Below are positions 36,654 through 43,999 of a DNA stretch of 64,000 bases, in pieces. The translations under genes were made by a program, and so were the position numbers. Position 1 is the first letter of the stretch; each line of letters begins with the position of its first letter. The notes under the pieces were generated by a model that was not told the origin of the DNA, searched no databases, and was given only the letters and a program-made list of their open reading frames with translations. Origin of the DNA: Comamonas sp. Y33R10-2 (GTDB lineage Bacteria > Pseudomonadota > Gammaproteobacteria > Burkholderiales > Burkholderiaceae_C); NCBI RefSeq assembly GCF_019355935.1, contig NZ_CP079925.1, forward strand, positions 3,224,001-3,288,000, read 5' to 3'.

Positions 36654-37964
36654 ATGACGACTGTTTGCCTGAGCATTTTTGAGCACGCCGAGCCGCAGGT
36701 GTTGGCCAATCACCAGCATTACTGCTCTCGCATGGGCTATGTGCATGTGCAAGCGTCTATGCAAGGCTTGCAAAGTCGTGCGCACAAGCTGGTGTTCAAG
36801 TACGAGATGCTGCTGCATCAGCTGCGCAAAATGGCGGATGACGCGTTGTTGATTTGCGCCACGGATGACTGTGTGTTTTTAAACATGCTGCCCGCCGAGC
36901 CCATGCTGCAAGGGCGAGACCGCTTGCTGCTCGGAATCGATGGCGAAAACAGTGACAGACAGACAGCGATTCAGGTTTGGCGCAACACGGAAGAGGTACG
37001 CCATTTTGTGTTGGACTGCATTGCCCGCTCCAAGATCATGAGGGGCGTGGAGCAGGAGCTGGATTTGCACTTGGATCAGGACTACGTGAGTGCCTATACC
37101 CAAGTCGCTGGCAACTATGCCACTGTGAAATGCGGAGTTCGTTACGCGGTCAATTGGCTGGGGCACTCAAACGTGTGGACCTTGAGCCTGTATGAGGTGG
37201 AGATATACGCAGGCGTTCACCCCTTGTTCAGGCAGTCATTGTTTGAGCATATTAATGATTGGCAGCAAAAGGCCATGCCGCTTTTTGAGTTCTCCGCCTA
37301 TGCGCATGTGCCGCAGGGCGGGCATGGCGTGCATCTGGGCAGCAAAGATATTGCTTTGGTCATGTACTACACACCCAATATCCGCAGCTTCTCTGCCATT
37401 GCAGAAAGCAATATTGAGCGCTATTGCAAGCGCCATGGCTACACGTTGTATGTACACCGTGAAACACCGCCAGATGTGGAAGAAGGTATTTCTGGAACCT
37501 GGCTCAAGCCGTGGCTGCTGCACAAGCACCTGCCCCAGCATGAATGGGTGATTTGGGTGGACGCCGATATGCTGCTGATAGACCAAAGCCAGCCGCTGGA
37601 GCCTTTGCTACAAGGGCGTGATATTTTGGCTGCGCACGATATTGGTGATTGGCTGATTAATGCAGGCATGCTGGGTTTTCGGCGAACCCAGAAAAATACC
37701 GCACTTTTGGCAGAAATGCTGGACGGTATTCGAGCCGTCAAGGACAAGTCCAGCACGTATGCCAGCGGGGGTGATCAGACCGTGATTGCCAATTTGCTGC
37801 AGCGCGAGCTGGGCTGGACGCTGGCTGATGGTCTCGATTTGATCAGCCTGAATACGCCTTGGTTTTTTCAGCAGGGCAGCAGCCAGCTGGTGCATTACTA
37901 CGGCATGGTGAATGAGTTGCGCGCCACCATTATGGCGGCGCAGGATAGAAAGAGTTACCGTTAA
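36654..37964 (+). CDS. Two-domain glycosyltransferase (GT34/galactosyltransferase-like), first domain degenerate
   Basis: 436 residues. The C-terminal half (about 225-430) resembles GT34-type galactosyl/mannosyltransferases: ALVMYYTPNIRSFSAIAESN, WLKPWLLHKHLPQHEWVIWV, DXD motif as DADMLLID, and INAGMLGFRRTQ. The N-terminal half repeats the layout (VCLSIFEHAEPQVLANHQHY, KYEMLLHQLRKM, LLICATDDCVFLN) but has TDD where DAD is expected. It therefore seems to be an internal duplication with one inactive copy. No signal peptide is seen, so it is cytoplasmic. The start is ATG 36654 (MTTVCLSIFE); the open frame extends further upstream without support. Confidence 0.72.
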   Translation: MTTVCLSIFEHAEPQVLANHQHYCSRMGYVHVQASMQGLQSRAHKLVFKYEMLLHQLRKMADDALLICATDDCVFLNMLPAEPMLQGRDRLLLGIDGENSDRQTAIQVWRNTEEVRHFVLDCIARSKIMRGVEQELDLHLDQDYVSAYTQVAGNYATVKCGVRYAVNWLGHSNVWTLSLYEVEIYAGVHPLFRQSLFEHINDWQQKAMPLFEFSAYAHVPQGGHGVHLGSKDIALVMYYTPNIRSFSAIAESNIERYCKRHGYTLYVHRETPPDVEEGISGTWLKPWLLHKHLPQHEWVIWVDADMLLIDQSQPLEPLLQGRDILAAHDIGDWLINAGMLGFRRTQKNTALLAEMLDGIRAVKDKSSTYASGGDQTVIANLLQRELGWTLADGLDLISLNTPWFFQQGSSQLVHYYGMVNELRATIMAAQDRKSYR

Positions 37965-37990
37965 CGATTCGCTGCTGCATCTCAGATAGG

Positions 37991-38037
37991 CTCAGAAGGT
38001 GGGTAGGGGGAGGAGGGGTGATTCTTCTGAGTTTTTT
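37991..38037 (+). terminator. Intrinsic terminator with a G-rich, quadruplex-capable loop
   Basis: CTCAGAA pairs with TTCTGAG, followed by TTTTTT. The loop contains GGTGGGTAGGGGGAGGAGGGG-like G runs (GGG, GGGGG, GG, GGGG), unusual for a terminator loop. Confidence 0.7.
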
Positions 38038-38048
38038 CAGGAGCTATG

Positions 38049-39233
38049 TCAGCTCAGCGCGCCGCGCGCATCAACGCTCAAGATGCGTTCAACCACGCCT
38101 TTGAGCCTGCCGCCGCGCACGCCAATCATGTAATCGTGCAGGTTGACGGTGGGGTCGCAATGCCCAGGGATCAGCCACAGCGTCTCGCCTAAAGCAGGCA
38201 ACCAGCCGCTGGTGTTACCGCCTTCTGCATCGGGGTGCAGCACGCCATGCTCGTCACCGCCATTGGCAAAGCGCAGCGCGTTCTCGTGCGGCAAGGCATG
38301 AAGCTTGGGCAGGCCTGAATCAATGGCGTGAGCCTTGTGACCTGCATCGCAAACCGCATGCTCTTTGCTCAGCGACATGACTTGGGTTTTGACGTAGAGC
38401 GCATGCTCGAATATGGGCTGGGCGGCATCGCGCTGGTTGGCGGCGTAGTCCGCGTCCATGAATAGAAACGAGCCGGGCTGAATCTCGCCATACACGCCAC
38501 TGGCGGCTTCATTGACCATGGTGCCGGTGCCTGCGCCGGTGATGAGCGCAATGGCAATACCGGCGCGGTCAAACTCGTGTCGGGTGCGGTTGACATGCTT
38601 GAGTACTTCTTCAATGGCTGCCTTGCGCTCGGCAGCGGTGCGCAAATGCTGTGCCCCGCCGTGATAGGCCTGCAGGCCTGCAAAGCGCAGGCTGGGCTGG
38701 GCGTGAATGGCTTGTGCCAAAGCCACAGCATCTGGGCCGGGCTCAACCCCGCAGCGGTTTTGGCCCACATTGATTTCAACCAGCACATCCACCGCCGCGT
38801 CGCCCGCCTGTGCGTTTTGCAGGGCGTGTGCTAGGCGGCTGATGCCTTCTTCACAGTCCACGGCAATCGCAAGCCGGCCGCCTTGTGCGTTCAGCGATTT
38901 GGCTAATTGGGCCACGCGCTCTAGCTTGCTTGGGGCGATGACCTCGTTGCTGATAAAGAGGTTGCGGATACCGCCCTCGGCTAGTATTTCTGCTTCGCTT
39001 AACTTTTGCACGCAGTGGCCGCAGGCGCCGGCTTGCTCGAGCAGGTGGGCGATGTATGCGCTTTTGTGCAGCTTGGCGTGTGGCCGCCACAGCACGCCAT
39101 GGTGCTGGGCAAAGCGCGCCATGCGCTCGATGTTGCGCTCCATGGCATCAAGGTCAACAACCAGCGCTGGTGTGTCTATGCGCTTGATGGCTTGGCCAAC
39201 CAGTGTCTGTAAATGTTCAGGAATGTGCTTCAT
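38049..39233 (-). CDS. D-threonine aldolase-like PLP enzyme (fold type III, DSD1 family)
   Basis: 394 residues. The alanine-racemase-like barrel begins DTPALVVDLDAMERNI; the PLP lysine is Lys54 in RPHAKLHKS. The metal site near the C-terminus reads GHCDPTVNLHD, an H-x-D arrangement as in D-threonine aldolases, whereas D-serine dehydratases have H-x-C; this favours aldolase activity on D-3-hydroxy amino acids. The upstream phosphatase gene overlaps its start by 17 bases, indicating translational coupling. Confidence 0.87.
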   Translation of the reverse strand: MKHIPEHLQTLVGQAIKRIDTPALVVDLDAMERNIERMARFAQHHGVLWRPHAKLHKSAYIAHLLEQAGACGHCVQKLSEAEILAEGGIRNLFISNEVIAPSKLERVAQLAKSLNAQGGRLAIAVDCEEGISRLAHALQNAQAGDAAVDVLVEINVGQNRCGVEPGPDAVALAQAIHAQPSLRFAGLQAYHGGAQHLRTAAERKAAIEEVLKHVNRTRHEFDRAGIAIALITGAGTGTMVNEAASGVYGEIQPGSFLFMDADYAANQRDAAQPIFEHALYVKTQVMSLSKEHAVCDAGHKAHAIDSGLPKLHALPHENALRFANGGDEHGVLHPDAEGGNTSGWLPALGETLWLIPGHCDPTVNLHDYMIGVRGGRLKGVVERILSVDARGALS

Positions 39234-39858
39234 CTTGGCTGCCTTGCTGAAGGTGTGTGGTATCGGCCCAGCCTACCAAAGACAAGCCGTTTGGCGTCCA
39301 AAGCAAACGATTGATGGCGCAGTTGGTGAGCTCCCAAGTGCGCGGGGCCTGAAAGTCTTGGCGTGTGGCCAGTCGGTACAAAACATCCAGCACGCCGCCG
39401 TGGGCGACCAGCACAATCTGCTCGCCTTCATGCTGCTGGGCGATCTCGTCAACGGTGCTGGCAATGCGCTCGCGCAGCGCAATTAATGAGTCGCCGCCGC
39501 CGGGTGGCGCATAGCTTGGGTTGCGTGTGCGCCAAAGCTGGGCATCTTCGGGCTGCGTGGCTTCCACATCCTTGAAGGTGCGGCCCTGAAAGTCTCCAAA
39601 GCAGCGCTCGCGCAGGCCGCTGTTGGTGTGCAGCGATGCGCCGCAGACGCGTGCAATGGCTTGGGCCGTGACATGGGCGCGCAGCAAGTCGCTGCTGTAA
39701 ACAGCGGCAATGCTGTTGCCAGCCAAAGCGTGTGCGGCTTGCTCGGCCTGCCACAGACCGGTTTCGTTAAGGGGAATGTCTAGATGACCTTGAATGCGTC
39801 CGTCGACGTTCCAGCTAGTCTCTCCGTGGCGGATGGCAATGATGCGCGTGGCGTGCAT
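39217..39858 (-). CDS. Histidine phosphatase-family protein (phosphoglycerate mutase-like)
   Basis: 213 residues. Catalytic motif RHGETSWN, then DIPLNETG, SDLLRAHVTAQAIA, ERCFGDFQG and the second histidine in LVAHGGVLDVLYR. This is the branch containing GpmB, CobC and broad-specificity phosphatases; no cofactor-dependent mutase insertion is present, so phosphatase activity is likely. The start MHATRIIAIRHGE at 39858 is chosen over the frame to 39924. It overlaps the aldolase gene downstream. Confidence 0.9.
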   Translation of the reverse strand: MHATRIIAIRHGETSWNVDGRIQGHLDIPLNETGLWQAEQAAHALAGNSIAAVYSSDLLRAHVTAQAIARVCGASLHTNSGLRERCFGDFQGRTFKDVEATQPEDAQLWRTRNPSYAPPGGGDSLIALRERIASTVDEIAQQHEGEQIVLVAHGGVLDVLYRLATRQDFQAPRTWELTNCAINRLLWTPNGLSLVGWADTTHLQQGSQDEAHS

Positions 39859-39895
39859 GGCGAAAGCTCGTACAGCATGAGTGGTTCTTAGCCTG

Positions 39896-40840
39896 TCATT
39901 GTCTTGCAAACAGCGTGTCTTCACTGCGCATCTGTGTGATCAATTGCTGCCGGGTTGCATGCGCCTCGGGTGTGGGCAGCAGGGGCCATGCATGGGGCAT
40001 GCGCCTGCCGTGATGGATATGTATGTCGCAGCCCGCTTGCCGGGCTCGCTCGGCAAACGTCAATGATGCTGAGGTACACACATCATGCTGGGCGCACCAC
40101 AGGCTTATGGGAGGCAGTTTGTGCAGATCGGCATAAGCGGGGCTGACCCATGGGTGACTTGTGGATAACTTGCCTGCGTAAAGGCGTCCGGCTTCCCGGG
40201 CACCATCGAGAGCGAGCATGGGGTCTCGCGCAGCGAGAGCGTTGCAGGCATCGCCTTGCAGCGTTACATCCAGCCAAGGCGTGATGAGTAGCAATTTCTC
40301 AGCCATAGCCAGCCCAGCATCGCGCTGAGCTAGTGTGAGGGCCACAGCCATGCCCGCGCCGGCAGAGTCACCCATCAAGCCCCAGCGAGCATGGGGTGCC
40401 AGCCATTGCGCCGCGGCCTGCAGCAAGTCGGTAATGGTGGCGCAGCAGGTGAATTGAGGCGCCAGCGGGTACTGCGCCACCAGAACGGTGCAGCCGCTGC
40501 CCAATACAAGCTCGCGCAGCATGCGCCAATGCCAAGGGGTGATGGGGCGCACATAAGCGCCGCCATGCAAGTAAAGCCAGCAAGGCAAAGTAGTAGTGGA
40601 CGGTTGCTGCGGCGAAAGCTGCCAGCATTGCCAGTAAACAGGGGCGGTGAGTGGCTGCACTTTCAGCTGAGAATCACTCTTTGGGGCAGGGGCGGCTTGC
40701 ACATTTCGCTCGAGCATGGTGTGCAACTGCGCGGCGCTGCGGTACATGGCATTGCGCTGGCTGATGCGCAGCCAAGACAGCAGCATTCGCATGGGAAAAC
40801 TGATGGACAGGCTGGAGAGATCTGCGTTGGGCGAAGACAT
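39896..40840 (-). CDS. Alpha/beta hydrolase, hormone-sensitive-lipase (family IV) esterase
   Basis: 314 residues. The oxyanion motif is LYLHGGAYVRP, the nucleophile elbow GDSAGAGMAVAL, and the Asp/His pair probably lies in CAQHDVCTS and MPHAWPLL. It hydrolyses small esters such as short-chain acyl glycerols or lactones. The frame runs to 40960 through the remnant of the MITE-like repeat; ATG 40840 (MSSPNADLSS) is chosen because the upstream part is repeat-derived. It is 37 bp upstream of the phosphatase gene on the same strand, so possibly an operon. Confidence 0.85.
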   Translation of the reverse strand: MSSPNADLSSLSISFPMRMLLSWLRISQRNAMYRSAAQLHTMLERNVQAAPAPKSDSQLKVQPLTAPVYWQCWQLSPQQPSTTTLPCWLYLHGGAYVRPITPWHWRMLRELVLGSGCTVLVAQYPLAPQFTCCATITDLLQAAAQWLAPHARWGLMGDSAGAGMAVALTLAQRDAGLAMAEKLLLITPWLDVTLQGDACNALAARDPMLALDGAREAGRLYAGKLSTSHPWVSPAYADLHKLPPISLWCAQHDVCTSASLTFAERARQAGCDIHIHHGRRMPHAWPLLPTPEAHATRQQLITQMRSEDTLFARQ

Positions 40841-40897
40841 GCTGCATTTTTGGCATGAAAGAGTCGCTTTCCCATCGGCATCTGCCAGAGTGCGTGA

Positions 40898-40968
40898 GCA
40901 TCTGTTGAGATTTTTTCGGAGTCGCGAAAGTGCCGTCTGTGGTCTTTGATTAACTCTCAACCGAGCCT
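40898..40968 (+). repeat. Internally deleted remnant of the MITE-like element
   Basis: The left end (TCTGTTGAGATTTTTTCGG, then AGTCGCGAA) matches the left 35 bp of copies 2 and 3, and the right end (GATTAACTCTCAACCGAGCC) matches their right 20 bp with a few substitutions. About 195 bp of the interior is missing. Confidence 0.7.
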
Positions 40969-40982
40969 AAAGCAAGCGCATG

Positions 40983-41017
40983 AAAAAAGGCCTGCCTTGA
41001 AAGTGGCAAGCCTTTTT
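40983..41017 (-). terminator. Terminator of the DUF3455 gene
   Basis: AAAAAAGGC.TGCC pairs with GGCA.GCCTTTTT around the loop TTGAAAGT; read on the minus strand it ends in six T. It lies 35 bp after the stop. Confidence 0.75.
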
Positions 41018-41052
41018 GGTTGCATGACCGTGGCGATGAGCCGGGCTTGTTA

Positions 41053-41607
41053 TCAGATAGCTTTCCAGAAAATGTAGTCAGCCTGGTATTGCACAATTTG
41101 CTTGCTGCCCAGATTGCCAGCCCCACAGGCCATGCTGGGTGCAACACCGCCCTTGGTGGCTACTCGCTGGATATAGCTCACGCCTTGCATGGCGCCCATG
41201 CCGCTGGCCGGGTTGGCTTTAACCAGTTGCAGGGGGATGTTGCCCGCACCGGCTGGAGCTACTGCTAACTGCATAGCGGTGAGTTTGGAGCCGTCATTGT
41301 TTTCCCAAGTAGCGGGTGGGCCCCAGTATTTGCCAATGACGTTGCCGCCGCGCGTTTGTAGCTTGGCATCAGGACCGACGAACACCCATTCATGCTCGGC
41401 AGCCATGTCCTTTTTAGCGCGACATTCATAAGTGATTTGGCCTATGCCAACGGTTTCCATGGCCACTTTGTGCCCGGCGGGTACTTGCACGGCTGCCGGT
41501 AAATCGGCCTGAGAGTACATGGCTTGTGAGCCCATGGAAGAGCAGGCAGACAAAGCCAAGCCAGCAGCTGAAACCATGGCCAAAGTGATAAGGCGTGAAT
41601 GCTTCAT
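41053..41607 (-). CDS. DUF3455 lipoprotein
   Basis: 184 residues. The lipobox GLALSAC places the lipidated cysteine near residue 22. The mature part fits DUF3455: VPAGHKVAMETVGIGQITYE near the start, then HEWVFVGPDAKL, GKYWGPPATWENNDGS, and PLQLVKANPASGMGAMQGVS, ending with a TKGGVAPSMACG segment. The biochemical function of this family is unknown. GAGGA precedes ATG 41607. It lies 56 bp downstream of the ferritin-like gene on the same strand and shares its ECF-type promoter, so the two probably respond to the same signal. Confidence 0.85.
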   Translation of the reverse strand: MKHSRLITLAMVSAAGLALSACSSMGSQAMYSQADLPAAVQVPAGHKVAMETVGIGQITYECRAKKDMAAEHEWVFVGPDAKLQTRGGNVIGKYWGPPATWENNDGSKLTAMQLAVAPAGAGNIPLQLVKANPASGMGAMQGVSYIQRVATKGGVAPSMACGAGNLGSKQIVQYQADYIFWKAI

Positions 41608-41663
41608 GAGAGTGTCCTCAAATAGGTGGGAGAGAGAGGTCAATGCTGTATTTACGGCGCGAT

Positions 41664-42257
41664 TCAGGCGCCAAAAGACAAGGCATTCGTGGGCAATGAG
41701 CGACCCAGAGCCGAGGTCAGCGCGGTGTAGTGCATGGTTTCGTCAGCAGCAAGTCGCCCGGCCACTTTTGCAAGGTCTCGACTCTCAAAGGCTGGGATAA
41801 CGCCTAGGTAGGCATTGGTCGCGCCTAGCTCGAGCTTGGCTGCGAGTGCCAGAACATCGTTCTGATTTTTAAGAGTGCTTGCCTTGAGCGATTCGGCATA
41901 GATTTGCATGGCCGCTTCAGCCACTGGTTTGCCGCCCATCTTTTGAATAGTGGCAATCAAGGCATCGCGGTGTGCTTTGTGATGGCTTTGGAACAGCAGG
42001 GCCACATCTAGCAAAGGCTTTTGCAGCAAGCCGCTGCTGGCGCCAAGTTGATAGGCGTTGATGGCTTCATGCTCTAGCGCCAGTGCCACATTGAGGATGG
42101 AAACATCTTTGCTGGGGTCATGGCTCATGCCTTGAGCCAGTGACTCTTTGCTCGCCAGCATGGCGACTGCCGTGGCTGACAGCATACCCGTAGTGCTCAA
42201 AAATCCGCGACGCGAGGCCGTGTTGGAGGTGCGGCCTTCAAACATATTGATGTTCAT
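41664..42257 (-). CDS. Tat-exported ferritin-like protein
   Basis: 197 residues. A twin-arginine signal (SRRGFLSTTG) followed by a hydrophobic stretch predicts folded export. The mature four-helix bundle carries ferritin-like ligands: LEHEAINAY, FQSHHKAHRDAL, LELGATNAY and DETMHYTAL (E..H pairs in each half). This resembles the ferritin_2 / desiccation-related group rather than iron-storage ferritins. AGGAG precedes the ATG. Its promoter matches that of the divergent ECF sigma gene exactly in spacing, so it is probably a target of that sigma factor. Confidence 0.85.
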   Translation of the reverse strand: MNINMFEGRTSNTASRRGFLSTTGMLSATAVAMLASKESLAQGMSHDPSKDVSILNVALALEHEAINAYQLGASSGLLQKPLLDVALLFQSHHKAHRDALIATIQKMGGKPVAEAAMQIYAESLKASTLKNQNDVLALAAKLELGATNAYLGVIPAFESRDLAKVAGRLAADETMHYTALTSALGRSLPTNALSFGA

Positions 42258-42315
42258 GATGACTCCTAATTCGTAGTGGGGTGGTGTCGACGAATTGCGC
42301 TGTCCGACCTATGGA

Positions 42316-42343
42316 ATACGCAGCGGCGGAGTCACTGGATTCA
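42316..42343 (-). promoter_or_regulatory. ECF-type promoter of the ferritin-like/DUF3455 pair
   Basis: On the minus strand TGAATCCA (-35) is followed after 11 bases by GCTGCGTAT (-10 core CGTAT). The 5' leader would be about 50 bases. The same motif with the same 11-base gap stands upstream of the ECF sigma gene. Confidence 0.75.
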
Positions 42344-42383
42344 ACTTTTTAACAATATTTTTTAAGGGGTTTCACCCATCATC

Positions 42384-42411
42384 TGAATCCATTAGCGAGG
42401 CTGCTGCGTAT
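42384..42411 (+). promoter_or_regulatory. ECF-type promoter of the sigma/anti-sigma operon
   Basis: TGAATCCA, 11 bases, GCTGCGTAT on the plus strand; 17 of 28 positions are fixed motif identical with the minus-strand promoter 40 bp away. It predicts autoregulation of the sigma gene, with a leader of about 80 bases. Confidence 0.75.
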
Positions 42412-42496
42412 ACAGGTTCATGAGAGGCAAGCAAATATCGCTTGGCAGCAATGCAACAACACCGTCGCAAGCAGGTTCGCCTGTTCACAATGGGGC

Positions 42497-43072
42497 ATGA
42501 GCGCCAACACACCAGACAAAGACCTGATGGAATTACTAGACCGCGTAGCAGCCCAAGATGAGGCGGCTCTCAAACAGCTGTATGACCAGAGCGCCTCGCG
42601 GCTTTATGGGTTGGCGCTGCGTATCGTCGGCAACAAAGAATGGGCTGAGGATGTGCTGCAAGACAGTTTCTTGGGCATTTGGCGCAACGCCGGCCATTAC
42701 CGCGAATCGCTGAGTCCGCCTCTGGCTTGGATGGGCATGGTGGTGCGCAGCCGGGCACTGGACTTTTTACGCCGTCGCCGGGCCGAGCGTTTGCATGTCA
42801 ACGTACCGATTGACGATATGGATGAGCAACTGCCGGACAACGATGGCAACAACCCCCAGCAATGGGCGCAGGCCAGTGAACAGGCCGCCGCCCTGCATCA
42901 ATGCTTGCAGCGACTAGAGCAGGCGCAAAGGCAGGTGGTGAGTTTGGCTTACCTCAAAGACCTGAGCCAAAGCGAGTTGGCCAGCTACCTCAAGCTGCCG
43001 CTGGGCACTGTGAAAACATGGATGCGCCGCAGCTTGGAGCAGCTGCGCAAGTGCATGGCGCGCCATGTTTGA
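42497..43072 (+). CDS. ECF (extracytoplasmic function) RNA polymerase sigma factor
   Basis: 191 residues with only sigma regions 2 and 4. Region 2 reads RLYGLALRIVGNKEWAEDVL then QDSFLGIWRNAGHY; region 4 has SELASYLKLPLGTVKTWMRR as its helix-turn-helix. Between them is an acidic linker (about 100-125). The downstream gene, 18 bp away, encodes its probable RskA-type membrane anti-sigma factor. An ECF-type promoter motif precedes the gene. The ATG at 42497 is natural, though the ribosome-binding site (GGGG) is close. Confidence 0.93.
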   Translation: MSANTPDKDLMELLDRVAAQDEAALKQLYDQSASRLYGLALRIVGNKEWAEDVLQDSFLGIWRNAGHYRESLSPPLAWMGMVVRSRALDFLRRRRAERLHVNVPIDDMDEQLPDNDGNNPQQWAQASEQAAALHQCLQRLEQAQRQVVSLAYLKDLSQSELASYLKLPLGTVKTWMRRSLEQLRKCMARHV

Positions 43073-43090
43073 GGGGCAGGAGCAAACACC

Positions 43091-43882
43091 ATGAACCTGA
43101 CTCAAAACCCTGAACTACTTGATCGCCTGGCGGCGGCCTACGCGCTGGGTCATTTGCGCGGCGGGGCCAAGCGGCGCTTTGAACAACTGGCGCGTGAATA
43201 TGCACAGGTGCGCGCTGCTGCGCTGCTGTGGCAAGGCCGCTGGTCAGCCTTTGCTGAAGTGCAGCAGCCGGTGCAGCCCGATGCAGCCGTGTGGACACGC
43301 ATCGACAATTTGCTGCAGGCGCAAAAGACCCATGCCAAGCTGCTTGAGCAGCGAGAGCTTGCTGCACCGAAGTCGCCAAACCGCGCACTTGCTTGGTGGC
43401 GTGGACTGGCGTTGGCTGGCAGCTTGGCGACGGTGGCGGCTATCTCGGTAGGACTTTGGCTCACAGACAGCACGCAACAACAAATGTCTTCGCTGCAAAC
43501 CCAGCTGCAGACAACGCAGGCGGCATTGCAGGCTGCGCCGCAAATTCAATATGTGGCGGTGCTGGCCGATGGCAAGGCGGCGGCCTCCATGTTGGTCACG
43601 TTTGACCCTAGGCGCAATCAGCTGCAGCTTCAGCGCGTAGGTGGTTTCAAAGAAGCGAGCAACCGGTCGCTGCAACTCTGGGCATTGCCTCCGGAAGGGG
43701 CGCCGCGCTCTTTAGGTGTGATGGGGCAGGGAAAGCTCGAGCAGTTTGCGGCGCAAGAGGGCGATGTCAAAGCCGTGCCTGCGCTGGCCATCAGCCTAGA
43801 GCCTAAAGGCGGCGTGCCCAGCGAAACAGGGCCAACAGGGCCGGTGCTGTTCACGGGCGCTTTGATTCGGCGAGATTTATGA
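43091..43882 (+). CDS. RskA-type transmembrane anti-sigma factor
   Basis: 263 residues. The cytoplasmic N-terminal part (about 1-105) begins LLDRLAAAYALGHLRGGAKR, like the sigma-binding domain of RskA. One membrane helix (about 107-125, LALAGSLATVAAISVGLWL) leads to a periplasmic coiled-coil stretch and the anti-sigma-K domain containing SMLVTFDPRRNQLQL, QLWALPPEGAPRSLGV and ALAISLEPKGGVPSETGPTG. No ZAS zinc motif (HxxxCxxC) is seen. GGCAGGAG precedes the ATG. It should sequester the ECF sigma factor until a periplasmic signal triggers release. Confidence 0.9.
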   Translation: MNLTQNPELLDRLAAAYALGHLRGGAKRRFEQLAREYAQVRAAALLWQGRWSAFAEVQQPVQPDAAVWTRIDNLLQAQKTHAKLLEQRELAAPKSPNRALAWWRGLALAGSLATVAAISVGLWLTDSTQQQMSSLQTQLQTTQAALQAAPQIQYVAVLADGKAAASMLVTFDPRRNQLQLQRVGGFKEASNRSLQLWALPPEGAPRSLGVMGQGKLEQFAAQEGDVKAVPALAISLEPKGGVPSETGPTGPVLFTGALIRRDL

Positions 43883-43917
43883 GCTGCCGCGACTGTTGAG
43901 ACGCGCTCTTGTCAAAA

Positions 43918-43949
43918 CAAAAAGGCTTGCATATTTGCAAGCCTTTTTT
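43918..43949 (+). terminator. Terminator of the sigma/anti-sigma operon
   Basis: CAAAAAGGCTTGC pairs with GCAAGCCTTTTTTG around the loop ATATTT, about 35 bp after the stop. Confidence 0.85.
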
Positions 43950-43954
43950 GCCTC

Positions 43955-43985
43955 TAGTCCTTATGTATTAAGGACTAGTTGCTAT
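43955..43985 (+). repeat. 31-bp palindrome with GTTGCTAT tail, copy c
   Basis: CTAGTCCTTA/TAAGGACTAG stem around TGTAT (43954-43978), then TTGCTAT. It is the best-conserved member of the family and lies between convergent genes. Confidence 0.65.
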
Positions 43986-43999
43986 TTATTTGAGAGTTT

